A DNA stretch of 25,340 bases, taken from positions 1 through 25,340 of the forward strand of contig JANXQX010000193.1 of the NCBI GenBank assembly GCA_025353305.1. Reading direction: 5' to 3'. The first letter of the stretch is position 1. The number at the start of each line of letters is the position of its first letter. The notes beneath the pieces were generated by a model, which made no database searches, was not told the DNA's origin, and saw only the letters and a program-made list of their open reading frames with translations. Source of the stretch: Holophagaceae bacterium. GTDB taxonomy: Bacteria; Acidobacteriota; Holophagae; Holophagales; Holophagaceae. Shown here in pieces: positions 15,886-23,883 of this stretch. Position numbers and translations under genes: made by a program.

Positions 15886-17685
15886 CTACATCCGTCGTCC
15901 GAAGCTCCGTTCCAGTTCGCCCAGCGTGAGTTTCTTGATGATGGGGCGGCCATGGGGACAGGTTTGCGGGACTTCGCAATTCATCAGGTCCTGGATGAGG
16001 CGCAGGGCCAATTCCGGCGGAAGCACGTGGTGTTTCTTGATGGCCGCACGGCAGGCGAGCTCGGCGTTGAGATCCTTGCGGAAGGAATCCAGATCCGCGC
16101 TGCCGCCAGCCTCCAGGCGGCTCAGCAGATCTTCCAGAAGCGCTTGCGGATCGCGGTCGGACAGGAAATCCGGAAGGCCCCGCACCACCAGCGCCTCGCC
16201 GCCGAAATCCTCCACTTCGATGCCCACCCGGTTCAGTTCTTCAAGAAAAGGCATCAGGCGGGATAGGGCCGCCGGCCCGAAGTGGACCACTTTCGGCGGC
16301 AGCAGCGGCTGGACCGCCGGCCGATGAAGACGAAGAAACAGCCGCTCGAAAAGGATCCGTTCGTGGGCCACGTGCTGATCCACGATCCACAATTCCGGGT
16401 TGCCATCTCCCCGCACTTCCGCCAAAAGGTAGGTGTTTTCAAAGGCCCCGAGGTATTTGATCTCTTGGCCTACCTCCGCAGATTCGGCGACGCCACTGGA
16501 GGAGGCACCGCCGAACGGGTAGGGACGCTGCAGATCCGGCGTCTTTCCCGAGTAGAAAGCGGAAGCCAGCGTGTCAACGGCCCCGCTCGCATTTTCTCTC
16601 CATAACCGCAGGTGTTGCGATTCCTGGCGGGCAGAGACCGGCAGCTCGAATTCGTTTTCCTGCGGTTTGGGCGGCATTTCCAGCACGCTTGCCAACCCGC
16701 CACGCAACTGTTCCCAGGCCTCCCGCGCTGCCCGTGACACGAAGGGAAAAATGCGGTTGGGTTCGCGAAACCGCACTTCGGCCTTCGTGGGATGCACGTT
16801 CACATCCACCGCCTCGGTTGGAATCTCAAGAAACAGCACCGCTGCTGGATAGGCACCCTTCGGGAAGAAACCTTGCCAGGCCTCGGAAAGCGCCGCCAGC
16901 AACAGACGGTCCCGCACACTGCGGCCGTTCACAAAGAGATAGAGATGGTTGCGGTCGCGGAAACTCAAGTCAGGTTTCGATATGTATCCGTGCAGAGACC
17001 AGGGCGCCTCGCCGCTGCGGAAGGGCACCATCCCCGACATCTTTTCGCCGAGCAGCGACCCCAATCGCGCGCCGGATTCCGCCACCGGGGGCAGCATCAG
17101 CATGGAGCCGCGGTCGCTGCGCAGCGTCCAATGGACCTCCGGTGTCGCCAGGGCCAGCCGCGTGATCACGCCCCATAAATGCGCGTGTTCCGTGTCGGTG
17201 GATTTCAGGAACCGCTTCCGCGCAGGCAACTGCGCGAAGAGATCGCGGATGGTCACCGTGGTTCCCCGGCTGCGGGGCGCGGGCAGCACTTCCTTGATGA
17301 TCCCGAATTCAGAGCGAAGGCGTTGGCCGTCGCCCTCGTTTTCAGCGCTATGAAGTTCAAAACGGGACACCGAAGCGATGGAAGGCAAGGCCTCGCCGCG
17401 GAATCCGAAACTCGAAAGATGGGTGAGGTCTTCCGCCGTCCTCACTTTGCTTGTGGCGTGGCGTTCCAGCGCAAGGTACAGATCATCGCGAGCCATTCCG
17501 GAGCCATCATCCGCCACGGACAGCAGCCGCTTTCCGCCTTCCTCCCATACGATCTCCAGCCGCGTGGCCCCAGCGTCCAGGGCGTTCTCCACCAGTTCCT
17601 TCAGTACCGATGCCGGCCTTTCGACGACCTCGCCCGCGGCGATCTGATTCGCGACTTGGTCGGTGAGAACGCGGATTTTCGGCAT
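15886..17685 (-). CDS. mutL: DNA mismatch repair protein MutL (endonuclease type)
   Basis: The 599-residue protein links mismatch recognition by MutS to strand nicking. The N-terminal GHKL ATPase shows IAAGEVVERPASVLKELVEN (E30 catalytic, N34), DDGSGM (59-64), HATSK (76-80) and GFRGEAL (94-100); the next domain carries VNVHPTKAEVRF (294-305). A poorly conserved linker (about 335-405) leads to the dimerisation/endonuclease domain: DQHVAHE..... E (435-446), matching DQHA(X)2E(X)4E with Val for Ala, then ACRAAIKKH and CPHGRP (576-581). These metal-binding motifs indicate an active nickase, as in bacteria without MutH. The ATG at 17685 begins the conserved MPKIRVL. It lies 20 bases after the four-helix membrane protein gene, so it may be co-transcribed with the redox genes. 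No mutS is in the window. Confidence 0.97.
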   Translation of the reverse strand: MPKIRVLTDQVANQIAAGEVVERPASVLKELVENALDAGATRLEIVWEEGGKRLLSVADDGSGMARDDLYLALERHATSKVRTAEDLTHLSSFGFRGEALPSIASVSRFELHSAENEGDGQRLRSEFGIIKEVLPAPRSRGTTVTIRDLFAQLPARKRFLKSTDTEHAHLWGVITRLALATPEVHWTLRSDRGSMLMLPPVAESGARLGSLLGEKMSGMVPFRSGEAPWSLHGYISKPDLSFRDRNHLYLFVNGRSVRDRLLLAALSEAWQGFFPKGAYPAAVLFLEIPTEAVDVNVHPTKAEVRFREPNRIFPFVSRAAREAWEQLRGGLASVLEMPPKPQENEFELPVSARQESQHLRLWRENASGAVDTLASAFYSGKTPDLQRPYPFGGASSSGVAESAEVGQEIKYLGAFENTYLLAEVRGDGNPELWIVDQHVAHERILFERLFLRLHRPAVQPLLPPKVVHFGPAALSRLMPFLEELNRVGIEVEDFGGEALVVRGLPDFLSDRDPQALLEDLLSRLEAGGSADLDSFRKDLNAELACRAAIKKHHVLPPELALRLIQDLMNCEVPQTCPHGRPIIKKLTLGELERSFGRRM

Positions 17686-17705
17686 TGTTCCAGTCTAGTA
17701 GGCCT

Positions 17706-18173
17706 TCAGGATGGATTCAGCGAGACATCCCCGTCCGGCGCTTCGATGATGCGCGGCTGCCTCAAGGCCGCCAGCAGGTGAAAGCCGTAGCCCGCCAGGA
17801 ACAACATGCTCAGCAGCCCGTGGATCCAGGCGAAGACCAGCCGCCACCTTGGTTCCACAGCCACCTGCACCGCGTAGCCGCTCAGCGCCATGGGGGGGAG
17901 GATCAGCGCGAGCACCACGCCCGAAGCCCGGCCACCCGGCCTGTTGTTGCGCCACATGGGCAGCACATGCCCCCGCACCAGCATTCCCAGGGTGAAGACC
18001 AGCAAGGGCGCCGCCAGCACATGGAGATGTTGCAGCGTGGCTTGGAGCGGATGCGCTTCCAGACCGAATTCACCCGCACGCTGACCGCAGTAGCGCAGCC
18101 ACCCGTAGAGCAATCCGGTGGCGCCCGTGAGCAGCGCGGTGAGGTGCAGGCTCCAGCGTTCCAGGGCGGTCAT
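17706..18173 (-). CDS. Four-helix His-rich membrane protein, cytochrome b-like candidate
   Basis: The 155-residue protein has four predicted membrane helices (about 8-27, 47-68, 84-104, 112-136). Histidines sit in or near them: H10 in helix 1, H49 and H51 in helix 2, H69 just after, H118 and H132 in helix 4. That arrangement, especially WIHGLLSMLFLAGYGFHLL, resembles the small DUF4405 or b561-type di-heme membrane proteins that pass electrons between quinones and periplasmic partners; heme binding is inferred. The start overlaps the stop of the FMN-binding gene (ATGA), a close functional link. It is the last gene of the apbE-led set and 20 bases before mutL. A non-heme membrane anchor is the alternative. 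Confidence 0.75.
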   Translation of the reverse strand: MTALERWSLHLTALLTGATGLLYGWLRYCGQRAGEFGLEAHPLQATLQHLHVLAAPLLVFTLGMLVRGHVLPMWRNNRPGGRASGVVLALILPPMALSGYAVQVAVEPRWRLVFAWIHGLLSMLFLAGYGFHLLAALRQPRIIEAPDGDVSLNPS

Positions 18174-18688
18174 TTCTTTTCACCGTATAGGACCTGCCAT
18201 AACGCCAGGCAGCGGCGGGAGGCATCGGTGAGCGCGTTGGCCGTGAGCGTCGCGCCACCAAGGGGACGAATGCCTTGCTTGAGGCTCAAGTCATCGTCCA
18301 GCACATGCCCGGACAATTGCTTCCTCCAGGCGTCGCTGGCCATGTAGTCCAAGGGTTCATGGAACTGGATGACCTCCACCCGGATCACCCGGCCTTCGGA
18401 CGTGATTGCCACCATGGCCGTCTCATTGAGCGTCCGCACCCGATGCGTATCGAAGAATGCGATTCCCACTGCTTTGCCGCTCTTTTCCGCTTCGTAGGCG
18501 ACCCACCAGAGTCCCGGCAGATCCTCCTTCGAAAGCAGCTTCACCTTCGCGCCCTGGGCTTCGGTGAGGAAGTGCTCCTTGCGGGTGAAGGCCGCCCCGG
18601 GAAAGGCCAGCTTCAATGCCTCTTCCCGCGTAGGCAGGGCCCCCGCCAGGGTAGTGATGGCCGAAACTGAGAGGATGGCGAGCTTCAT
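18170..18688 (-). CDS. Exported FMN-binding-domain protein, likely ApbE substrate
   Basis: The 172-residue protein has a Sec signal peptide (MKLAILSVSAITTLAGA) and a single C-terminal region like the FMN-binding domain of NqrC/RnfG: a beta segment (AVGIAFFDTHRVRTLNETAMVAI), then VIRVEVIQFHEPLDY and GIRPLGGATLTANALTDASRRC. GGATLT (144-149) corresponds to the S/T-G-A-T/S-x-S/T motif on which ApbE-type enzymes esterify FMN to Thr, with Gly in place of the usual first Ser/Thr. Encoded in one tightly packed set with apbE, it should carry covalent FMN in the periplasm and shuttle electrons. No heme motif (CxxCH) is present. It follows the porin gene by seven bases and overlaps the four-helix gene by ATGA. 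Confidence 0.8.
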   Translation of the reverse strand: MKLAILSVSAITTLAGALPTREEALKLAFPGAAFTRKEHFLTEAQGAKVKLLSKEDLPGLWWVAYEAEKSGKAVGIAFFDTHRVRTLNETAMVAITSEGRVIRVEVIQFHEPLDYMASDAWRKQLSGHVLDDDLSLKQGIRPLGGATLTANALTDASRRCLALWQVLYGEKK

Positions 18689-18695
18689 GGATGCC

Positions 18696-20015
18696 TCAGA
18701 AGTTGTAACCGATGCCTAGATTGAATTGGTCCTGGGCGGTCTTGGCCTTGTTGCCGCTCTTGGTGAAGTCCGCTTTCACCACCACTTGAGGAATGGGTTT
18801 GTAATCCAGCCCAAAGGTCAGATAGGTGCGGTCATTGGCTGGATCCGGCGCCACCCCGGAAGCCACCTGCTTCTGAAGCTGCAGCGATTCGTAACGCACG
18901 AACGGGATCAATGACTGCCGCGTGCCGCCGCTGCGGAGCAGGTCGTAGCCCACTTCCAGGTAGCCGCCGCCCTGGCTGGTGCCCACTTGCCGCACGATGC
19001 TGTCCACCGGAAGGGCTTCCACGCCGGACTTACTGATGCTCGTCTGGGCGTAGATTCCGCGGACTTGCAGCCCGCGTGCCCGGTACTCGCCATGCACTTC
19101 AAAAATGCTGGTGGCAAGCGACGCCCCGGGATCGTGAATGGTGTCGTTGCCGCCTTGGTTGCTGTCACCGCTGTAGAAGCTTGCGCCTACCATCGTGCCG
19201 GGCATGATGGTCCAGTACAGGCGGCCGGTGAGGGCCAGTTTTTTCGCCATCGCCTGCTTGCCCAGTTGCACGCCGCCGGTGATCCCCTCGGCATTGAAGC
19301 CGTGGTCCGGGTCGCGGCTGATGCCATCGAGGCCGTTCACGGCGTAGAGGCGGTAGGACACGCCATGGCCTAGGTCGCCATGGATGCCAACGCCATTCTC
19401 GCGCCAGGTGGTGGGGATGATGCCGCCTTCGTTTTCCACGAAGGGCCGGCGTGCGCCAAGACGGGAAGGCGGTTCGTGCAGTTCGTTGATGAAGCCCATG
19501 GGCATCAACAGCAGGCCCGCGCGGATGTTGAAGCTTGGCTTCACCAGGAAATCCAGGTAGGCGAATTCCAGGATGGCTTCGCCATCGGCGCTGCGGTCGC
19601 TATAGCCGCCATGCTCCCACTCCAGTTCGGTGTTCAGCACGATCCAGTCATTGAATTTGTAGCCCATGTACACCACTGCGCGCAGGGCGTCGGTCTGGGC
19701 GGTGCCCGGCAGTGTGGTCCCATCCGGCATGACCTTGCTTTGGATGTTGGTGTAGAGCACTTCGCCGTAGCCGCCGATGCTCAGGCCGCCCTTGCTTTCA
19801 TAGACTTTGGACGCCGAGGACCCCAGGCCGAACTTCCCCTGCTCCGGAATTTCCGGAGTGGCCCCGGTGGTTTGCGCTTCGAGCTGCCTGGACAGGATGT
19901 CGAGCTTGCGCTCCAGCTCCTGGATGCGTTTTTCCGTGTCAGGCCTGGGCGCATCCTGCGCGAACACCGGCCCCGCCAGCAAGGCGAGGGCGAGGGTGGA
20001 AAGAAAGGGCTTCAT
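18696..20015 (-). CDS. Outer-membrane porin with N-terminal coiled coil
   Basis: The 439-residue protein has a signal peptide (MKPFLSTLALALLAGPVFA), a short heptad coiled coil (RIQELERKLDILSRQLEAQ, about 29-47) and then alternating beta-strand segments such as GLSIGGYGEVLY, AVVYMGYKFNDWIVLNTELEWEHG and TYLTFGLDYKPIPQVVVKADF. It ends GIGYNF; the terminal Phe is the outer-membrane insertion signal. Coiled coil plus 16-strand-like barrel resembles phosphate-selective or OprO-type porins, but specificity is not readable. The ATG overlaps the stop of apbE (ATGA), and the FMN-binding gene follows seven bases later. In this context it may admit a redox-active substrate or electron acceptor to the periplasmic flavoprotein; that role is inferred. 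Confidence 0.85.
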   Translation of the reverse strand: MKPFLSTLALALLAGPVFAQDAPRPDTEKRIQELERKLDILSRQLEAQTTGATPEIPEQGKFGLGSSASKVYESKGGLSIGGYGEVLYTNIQSKVMPDGTTLPGTAQTDALRAVVYMGYKFNDWIVLNTELEWEHGGYSDRSADGEAILEFAYLDFLVKPSFNIRAGLLLMPMGFINELHEPPSRLGARRPFVENEGGIIPTTWRENGVGIHGDLGHGVSYRLYAVNGLDGISRDPDHGFNAEGITGGVQLGKQAMAKKLALTGRLYWTIMPGTMVGASFYSGDSNQGGNDTIHDPGASLATSIFEVHGEYRARGLQVRGIYAQTSISKSGVEALPVDSIVRQVGTSQGGGYLEVGYDLLRSGGTRQSLIPFVRYESLQLQKQVASGVAPDPANDRTYLTFGLDYKPIPQVVVKADFTKSGNKAKTAQDQFNLGIGYNF

Positions 20016-20980
20016 GGTTTCTCCAAGGCAATCGAAGTTGGATGCAAGGCCGCGAAGGCCGGGCTCACACGCGCCCGGCCGTCGTTAAGCAGAAAGATGG
20101 CCGCGACGCGATGTCGTTTGGCCCAGGCCAGGCCTCTGTCGGGTCCCATCACGTAGAGGGCGGTGGAAAGACAGTCGGCGTCGAGGCCCGATCCAGCAAT
20201 TACGGAAACGCTGCCCCAGTCCTCGCAAAGCAGGCCGCTGCGCGGATCGACTATGTGGCGGCCATGCTCGGACAGGCCGCTGCTGGCCAGGCTCGCATCT
20301 TGCAACGAAATGGATAGACGAGGCAGCGAGCGGTCTCTCGGATCGGCGATGCTGATCTTCATTGCCCGGCCGAACACCAATAATTGTCCTCCGAAATCGA
20401 GACAGCCCGAACCGAGACCGGCATGGATGAGCTGGTCCCTCATGCGGTCCAGGGCGTATCCCTTCACGAATCCGCCCTCTTCAATGCCAGCGCCCTTTTC
20501 CAACCGGGCCAAACCGTTTTCGATTCCAAGTTGGAGGTGCCTGGCACCGCTTGCGGCGCGGGCTCCGGCCAATTCCGCTGTTGAAGGGGAACGTCCGCCC
20601 GCGCGGACACCGTAGGCGGCGAGCAGGTGGAACAAAACCGGGTCGAAGGCTCCTCCGGAACGGTGATTCCAGGCGAGCGCCCGGCCCAGAAGTTCCATCC
20701 ACTCCCGATCCAAGGCAACAGCGCGGCCCTGCGCATCGTTCAACCGGGAGAAGACGCTCTCCCGGTTCCAGGTGGAGCAGGCGGTTTCGATCCGGTTGCA
20801 TTCCGCAAACGCCGCTTCGGAAGCCAAAGCGAATTGACGTTCCGCCGCAGCTTCGCTTCGAATTGAAAGGCGCGTTCCCATGGCCAGCACTTCGCGCTGG
20901 CAGGAAGGTGCCTCAGCCATTGCCATGCCCGCTACGAGCAGGGCGAAGGTCATGGGGGCGATGGTGCGGATGCGGATCAA
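20012..20980 (-). CDS. apbE: FAD:protein FMN transferase (ApbE), exported
   Basis: The 322-residue enzyme moves FMN from FAD onto Thr of exported flavoproteins. ApbE motifs are present: MGTRLSI (34-40), STWNRESVFSRLN (69-81), GAFDP (110-114), GIEEGGFVKGYALDRM (165-180), LDFGGQLLVFG (194-204), GLSEHGRHIVDPRSG (235-249), and DADCLSTALYVMG (267-279), which carries the metal-binding Asp and Thr. A signal peptide spans about residues 1-22, so it acts in the periplasm. The start is a TTG, supported by AGAGG five bases upstream; the next ATG (codon 10) has no ribosome site. It heads a set whose third gene encodes the probable substrate. It diverges from the gluzincin gene. Confidence 0.93.
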   Translation of the reverse strand: MIRIRTIAPMTFALLVAGMAMAEAPSCQREVLAMGTRLSIRSEAAAERQFALASEAAFAECNRIETACSTWNRESVFSRLNDAQGRAVALDREWMELLGRALAWNHRSGGAFDPVLFHLLAAYGVRAGGRSPSTAELAGARAASGARHLQLGIENGLARLEKGAGIEEGGFVKGYALDRMRDQLIHAGLGSGCLDFGGQLLVFGRAMKISIADPRDRSLPRLSISLQDASLASSGLSEHGRHIVDPRSGLLCEDWGSVSVIAGSGLDADCLSTALYVMGPDRGLAWAKRHRVAAIFLLNDGRARVSPAFAALHPTSIALEKP

Positions 20981-20990
20981 GGAAACCTCT
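20981..20990 (-). promoter_or_regulatory. Ribosome binding site fixing the TTG start of apbE
   Basis: Read on the minus strand, AGAGG (20986-20990) stands five bases before the TTG at 20980. This is what decides for the TTG against the ATG nine codons later. The site overlaps the first direct-repeat copy at 20987-20995. Confidence 0.6.
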
Positions 20991-21012
20991 GTTGAGACTG
21001 AGTCTCTGTTGA
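20987..21012. promoter_or_regulatory. Candidate operator: palindrome flanked by 9-bp direct repeats
   Basis: GAGACT-G-AGTCTC (20994-21006) is a perfect inverted repeat around one base. CTCTGTTGA occurs twice, at 20987-20995 and 21004-21012, a 17-base period. The element lies just upstream of the apbE start and overlaps its ribosome site, so a bound repressor or the RNA hairpin could control the redox genes. No known regulator's consensus is recognised. Confidence 0.45.
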
Positions 21013-21119
21013 TTTGATGCGCCCGTCAAGCCCGAATTGGGGCCTCTTCGGTGATTGTGTGTTTCGTCACAGCCCGGCATTCAAAGAGCGGGCGGCACGC
21101 TCTCGTGCACACTGTTCTG
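21013..21119. promoter_or_regulatory. Upstream region of the gluzincin gene with alternative hairpins
   Basis: Between the palindrome and the preferred ATG at 21120 lie two mutually exclusive small hairpins: AGAGCG/CGCTCT (21085-21103) and CACG-CTCT-CGTG (21096-21107). No convincing Shine-Dalgarno or promoter boxes are visible. Whether this stretch is leader or, with the GTG at 21051, coding cannot be settled here. Confidence 0.3.
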
Positions 21120-23789
21120 ATGCAACAGAAACTTGCCGCACTGCCTGCTCTGATTTGTGTGGCAGCACCGCTTCCTGCCCAGAGGATTCAATCGCCCGAC
21201 GCTCCGTGGCTGACCATTCAAACGGCCCACTACCGCATCCACTATCCACGCCGGGGAGACTTCGAGCCATTCGCCTTGGAGGTCGCAGCCAAGATCGAGG
21301 GCATTCATGCGCGGGTCACCGGATGGGTGGGGTATGAATCCCCAAGGATGGTGGACGTGCTGATCCGGGATCCCCGGCTAGAAGGCAATGGCATGGCCTT
21401 TCCATTCCTGGATCATCCCTTCGTCGAGTTATGGAAAACGCCGCCGGAAAGTGACAGCGCCATCGCCCATTACACCACCTGGCCCGAGTTGCTGGTGACC
21501 CATGAGCTGACCCACATCCATCACCTGATGCGCCCGAAAAAAGATCGGTCATTTTTGGACAAATTGCTGGATCTGCCCGTAGGTCCGGTGATGTTGAAAG
21601 CGCCCCGCTGGGTGATCGAGGGCTACGCCACGGTCATCGAAGGCCGCGTCACAGGCAGCGGCCGCCCCCATGGCGCCTACCGCGCGGCCCTGCTGCGCCA
21701 GTGGGCCCGGGAAGGCAAGCTCCCGGACTACGGCGCGTTGAACGGCTTTGGCGGTTTCCGCGGCGGCAACATGGCCTATCTGGTGGGCAGCGCCTACCTG
21801 GAGTGGCTGGAACGCAAAGAACTCGCCCGCCCAGGTGAAAAGGATGTGCTCAAAAAACTCTGGCGGAAATTGGCTGGGAGCCGGGGCCGGAATTTCGACG
21901 CGACCTTCCTGGGGACTTTCGGATTCAGCGCGCGGGACGGATACGACCACTTTCGTGCTGAACTCACCGCCGACGCGCTGACTTTCGAGCAGCGCATGGA
22001 GGAACGGCAACTCGTCCGCGAAGGTGGGGTATTCACCAAGGTGGATGGCGAAGTGACGAACCTGTCCGTGAATTCAGATGGAACCAAGCTCTTGGCCCGC
22101 GTGATCACCCCCACGTTCAAGGGGCTGCGGGTCTGGGCTCTCAAGGAACCAGCCAAACTGATACCCGAATCCGAACGCCCAAAGACCTCCGACCCCGATA
22201 TCACCCCATTCATGCCGACGAAAAAAGCCACCTGGGAGTTGGGGCGTAGAGACGGGCTGATACCCGAAAAACCTGCCTGGGCCAAGGCGCGGGGCGCAGG
22301 AACTTTGGCCGATCAGGAGGTCATAGCCTTCTCCGTTCGGGAACCCAACGATGAGGGCGTGCTGCAACGGCGCCCGAAAAGCTGGCAGCCTGGAAATCCT
22401 GAAGTGATCACTGCTCCGACCGATGATTTCGTGCCACCGAAAAGAAAGCCCATGATCAGGGCCATGGAATCGGATGGCCTTCCTTCCATCTGGGAAACAC
22501 CGCTTGAAGTGTCCGGGGAGCTGGCTCCGAATTCCCATTCGATTCCGGTCGTCCGCACGGCCAGCGCGGCTTCGCTGCCGGCACCAACGCCCGATGGCAA
22601 CACGCTCTACTACGTTCAACTAGGCGCCACTGGCGGCGAGATCCGGAAACTGGATCTGACGTTGCCGATCCTCGCGCAGGCACCTGTTCCGTGGGGAGAT
22701 TCCTTTTTCGCACCGGATGCGGTGAAACCAAAAACGGATGAAGCCTCGCAACTGCCGCCGCCCATGAAGCCGCCGCCCGCCCATGAGTACTCGTCAGGGG
22801 AAACGATGTGGCAGGGCTTGCGGTCGGGCCTTACCTTGGCGCCTTCCGGGGAATCCTATGAACTCGGCTATGGAGGGACGGACCTGCTGGGGCGCAGCTC
22901 ATGGCAGGTATTGGGGGCAGTCGGAAATGTGGCTGGTCCGCGAGGCGCCCAGGCGGGCCTTGCCTATCACGGGTGGCGGTGGGCACCGGGCCTCCAATTA
23001 TTCTCGTCATTGGAACGGCCCTCCAGTCAACAGTACGAGCCCGTCCAAGGCTTTGACCGTCAGCGCACTGGAGGGGAGCTGGCCTTTGCCTTTGAATCCA
23101 AGAACACGGCACCTGCCTTCTTCAAACCAACCATCTCCTTTGAGCGGGTGCAATTCGAGGAAGGCAATAAAACCAGCAAAGACCGTAGTTTCATCGGCAT
23201 TGATTTCGGGATTTCCCGTTTCTGGAATCGTGGTGAGAATTGGGGGATCCGGCTTTCGGCGCAGGCCAAAGATGCCGCTGGCCGCACGGATGGCAACAGC
23301 TGGCAATTGCAGCGGGGCCACTTGCAGGCAAGGGTCTACACGCCCTGGACCCAGGTCATGCTGAAGGCAGAATCCGCTCGGGTGTTGGGAGAACCGACCG
23401 CTTTGGACCAGCTCCATTCAGGCGGCCTGACGACGAGTTTGGTGCCGGCAAGCCTTGACTGGAATCGTGTCGAGCAGCCGGCCTTGCCGTCCTACAACGC
23501 AATCGGCGATCGCATGCGGAGGATTCGATTGGAAATAGGCTCCGGGCTTCGCGTCTATCTCGAACACACAGCCGTTTGGGACCATACTCAAGACCGCCCC
23601 GCCTTCACAAAGGTGGCGGGTGTGGAATTTGATCTCATGCAGTCCATCGGCAACAACGAGGCAAGTGAACGCCTGGTGGGCCACATGACCTTTGTTGCGG
23701 GGATTCATCGCGTGCTTGGGGACAAGAGCAAAGGCGCGTCCATGCAGGACCGCACCGTGGGCACGCTCAGTATTGTGCTGCGGCCCTGA
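21120..23789 (+). CDS. Secreted gluzincin-like metallopeptidase with propeller-like and barrel-like C-terminal regions
   Basis: From the ATG at 21120 the product has 889 residues and a signal peptide ending PLPAQ near residue 21. The first ~330 residues are peptidase-MA-like: HELTH (128-132) gives the HExxH zinc site, and E167 in WVIEGYATVIEGR supplies the third ligand at gluzincin spacing. A region from about 325 carries at least two PD40-like blades (VTNLSVNSDGTKLLARV and APTPDGNTLYYVQLG), separated by a long Pro/Lys-rich, poorly ordered insert. From about 590 the sequence alternates in a beta-barrel manner like surface-antigen (D15-type) tails, suggesting outer-membrane anchoring. The open frame reaches a GTG at 21051, but those residues precede the signal peptide. 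It is transcribed away from apbE. Substrate unknown; a non-catalytic role is possible. Confidence 0.75.
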   Translation: MQQKLAALPALICVAAPLPAQRIQSPDAPWLTIQTAHYRIHYPRRGDFEPFALEVAAKIEGIHARVTGWVGYESPRMVDVLIRDPRLEGNGMAFPFLDHPFVELWKTPPESDSAIAHYTTWPELLVTHELTHIHHLMRPKKDRSFLDKLLDLPVGPVMLKAPRWVIEGYATVIEGRVTGSGRPHGAYRAALLRQWAREGKLPDYGALNGFGGFRGGNMAYLVGSAYLEWLERKELARPGEKDVLKKLWRKLAGSRGRNFDATFLGTFGFSARDGYDHFRAELTADALTFEQRMEERQLVREGGVFTKVDGEVTNLSVNSDGTKLLARVITPTFKGLRVWALKEPAKLIPESERPKTSDPDITPFMPTKKATWELGRRDGLIPEKPAWAKARGAGTLADQEVIAFSVREPNDEGVLQRRPKSWQPGNPEVITAPTDDFVPPKRKPMIRAMESDGLPSIWETPLEVSGELAPNSHSIPVVRTASAASLPAPTPDGNTLYYVQLGATGGEIRKLDLTLPILAQAPVPWGDSFFAPDAVKPKTDEASQLPPPMKPPPAHEYSSGETMWQGLRSGLTLAPSGESYELGYGGTDLLGRSSWQVLGAVGNVAGPRGAQAGLAYHGWRWAPGLQLFSSLERPSSQQYEPVQGFDRQRTGGELAFAFESKNTAPAFFKPTISFERVQFEEGNKTSKDRSFIGIDFGISRFWNRGENWGIRLSAQAKDAAGRTDGNSWQLQRGHLQARVYTPWTQVMLKAESARVLGEPTALDQLHSGGLTTSLVPASLDWNRVEQPALPSYNAIGDRMRRIRLEIGSGLRVYLEHTAVWDHTQDRPAFTKVAGVEFDLMQSIGNNEASERLVGHMTFVAGIHRVLGDKSKGASMQDRTVGTLSIVLRP

Positions 23790-23808
23790 TTGCCTGACTG
23801 GAGTTTCC

Positions 23809-23883
23809 ATGCAGAAGAGCGCAACCGGCAGGATGCTGCGAGAGCCTGATTCCGAGTCCATTCCCGCCAGGATAGGCACATGA
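23809..23883 (+). CDS. Small 24-codon ORF coupled to the metallophosphoesterase gene
   Basis: The peptide starts MQKSATGRMLREPDSES and ends IPARIGT. GGAG lies five bases before its ATG, and its TGA overlaps the ATG of the next gene (ATGA). That layout suggests translational coupling or a leader peptide; the sequence is hydrophilic and has no recognisable domain. Chance occurrence in a 90-bp gap is possible. Confidence 0.4.
   Translation: MQKSATGRMLREPDSESIPARIGT

Noticed and set aside
14072..16327. 751-codon open frame on the plus strand
   Set aside because: It is antisense to the permease, binding-protein and mutL genes, all with full family motifs. Its translation is His/Gln/Arg/Gly-rich and low in hydrophobic order, as expected from the opposite strand of GC-rich genes.
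21051..21119. 23-residue N-terminal extension of the gluzincin-like protein
   Set aside because: It would bury the signal peptide behind a basic stretch; the ATG at 21120 gives a normal signal peptide, although neither start has a strong ribosome site.
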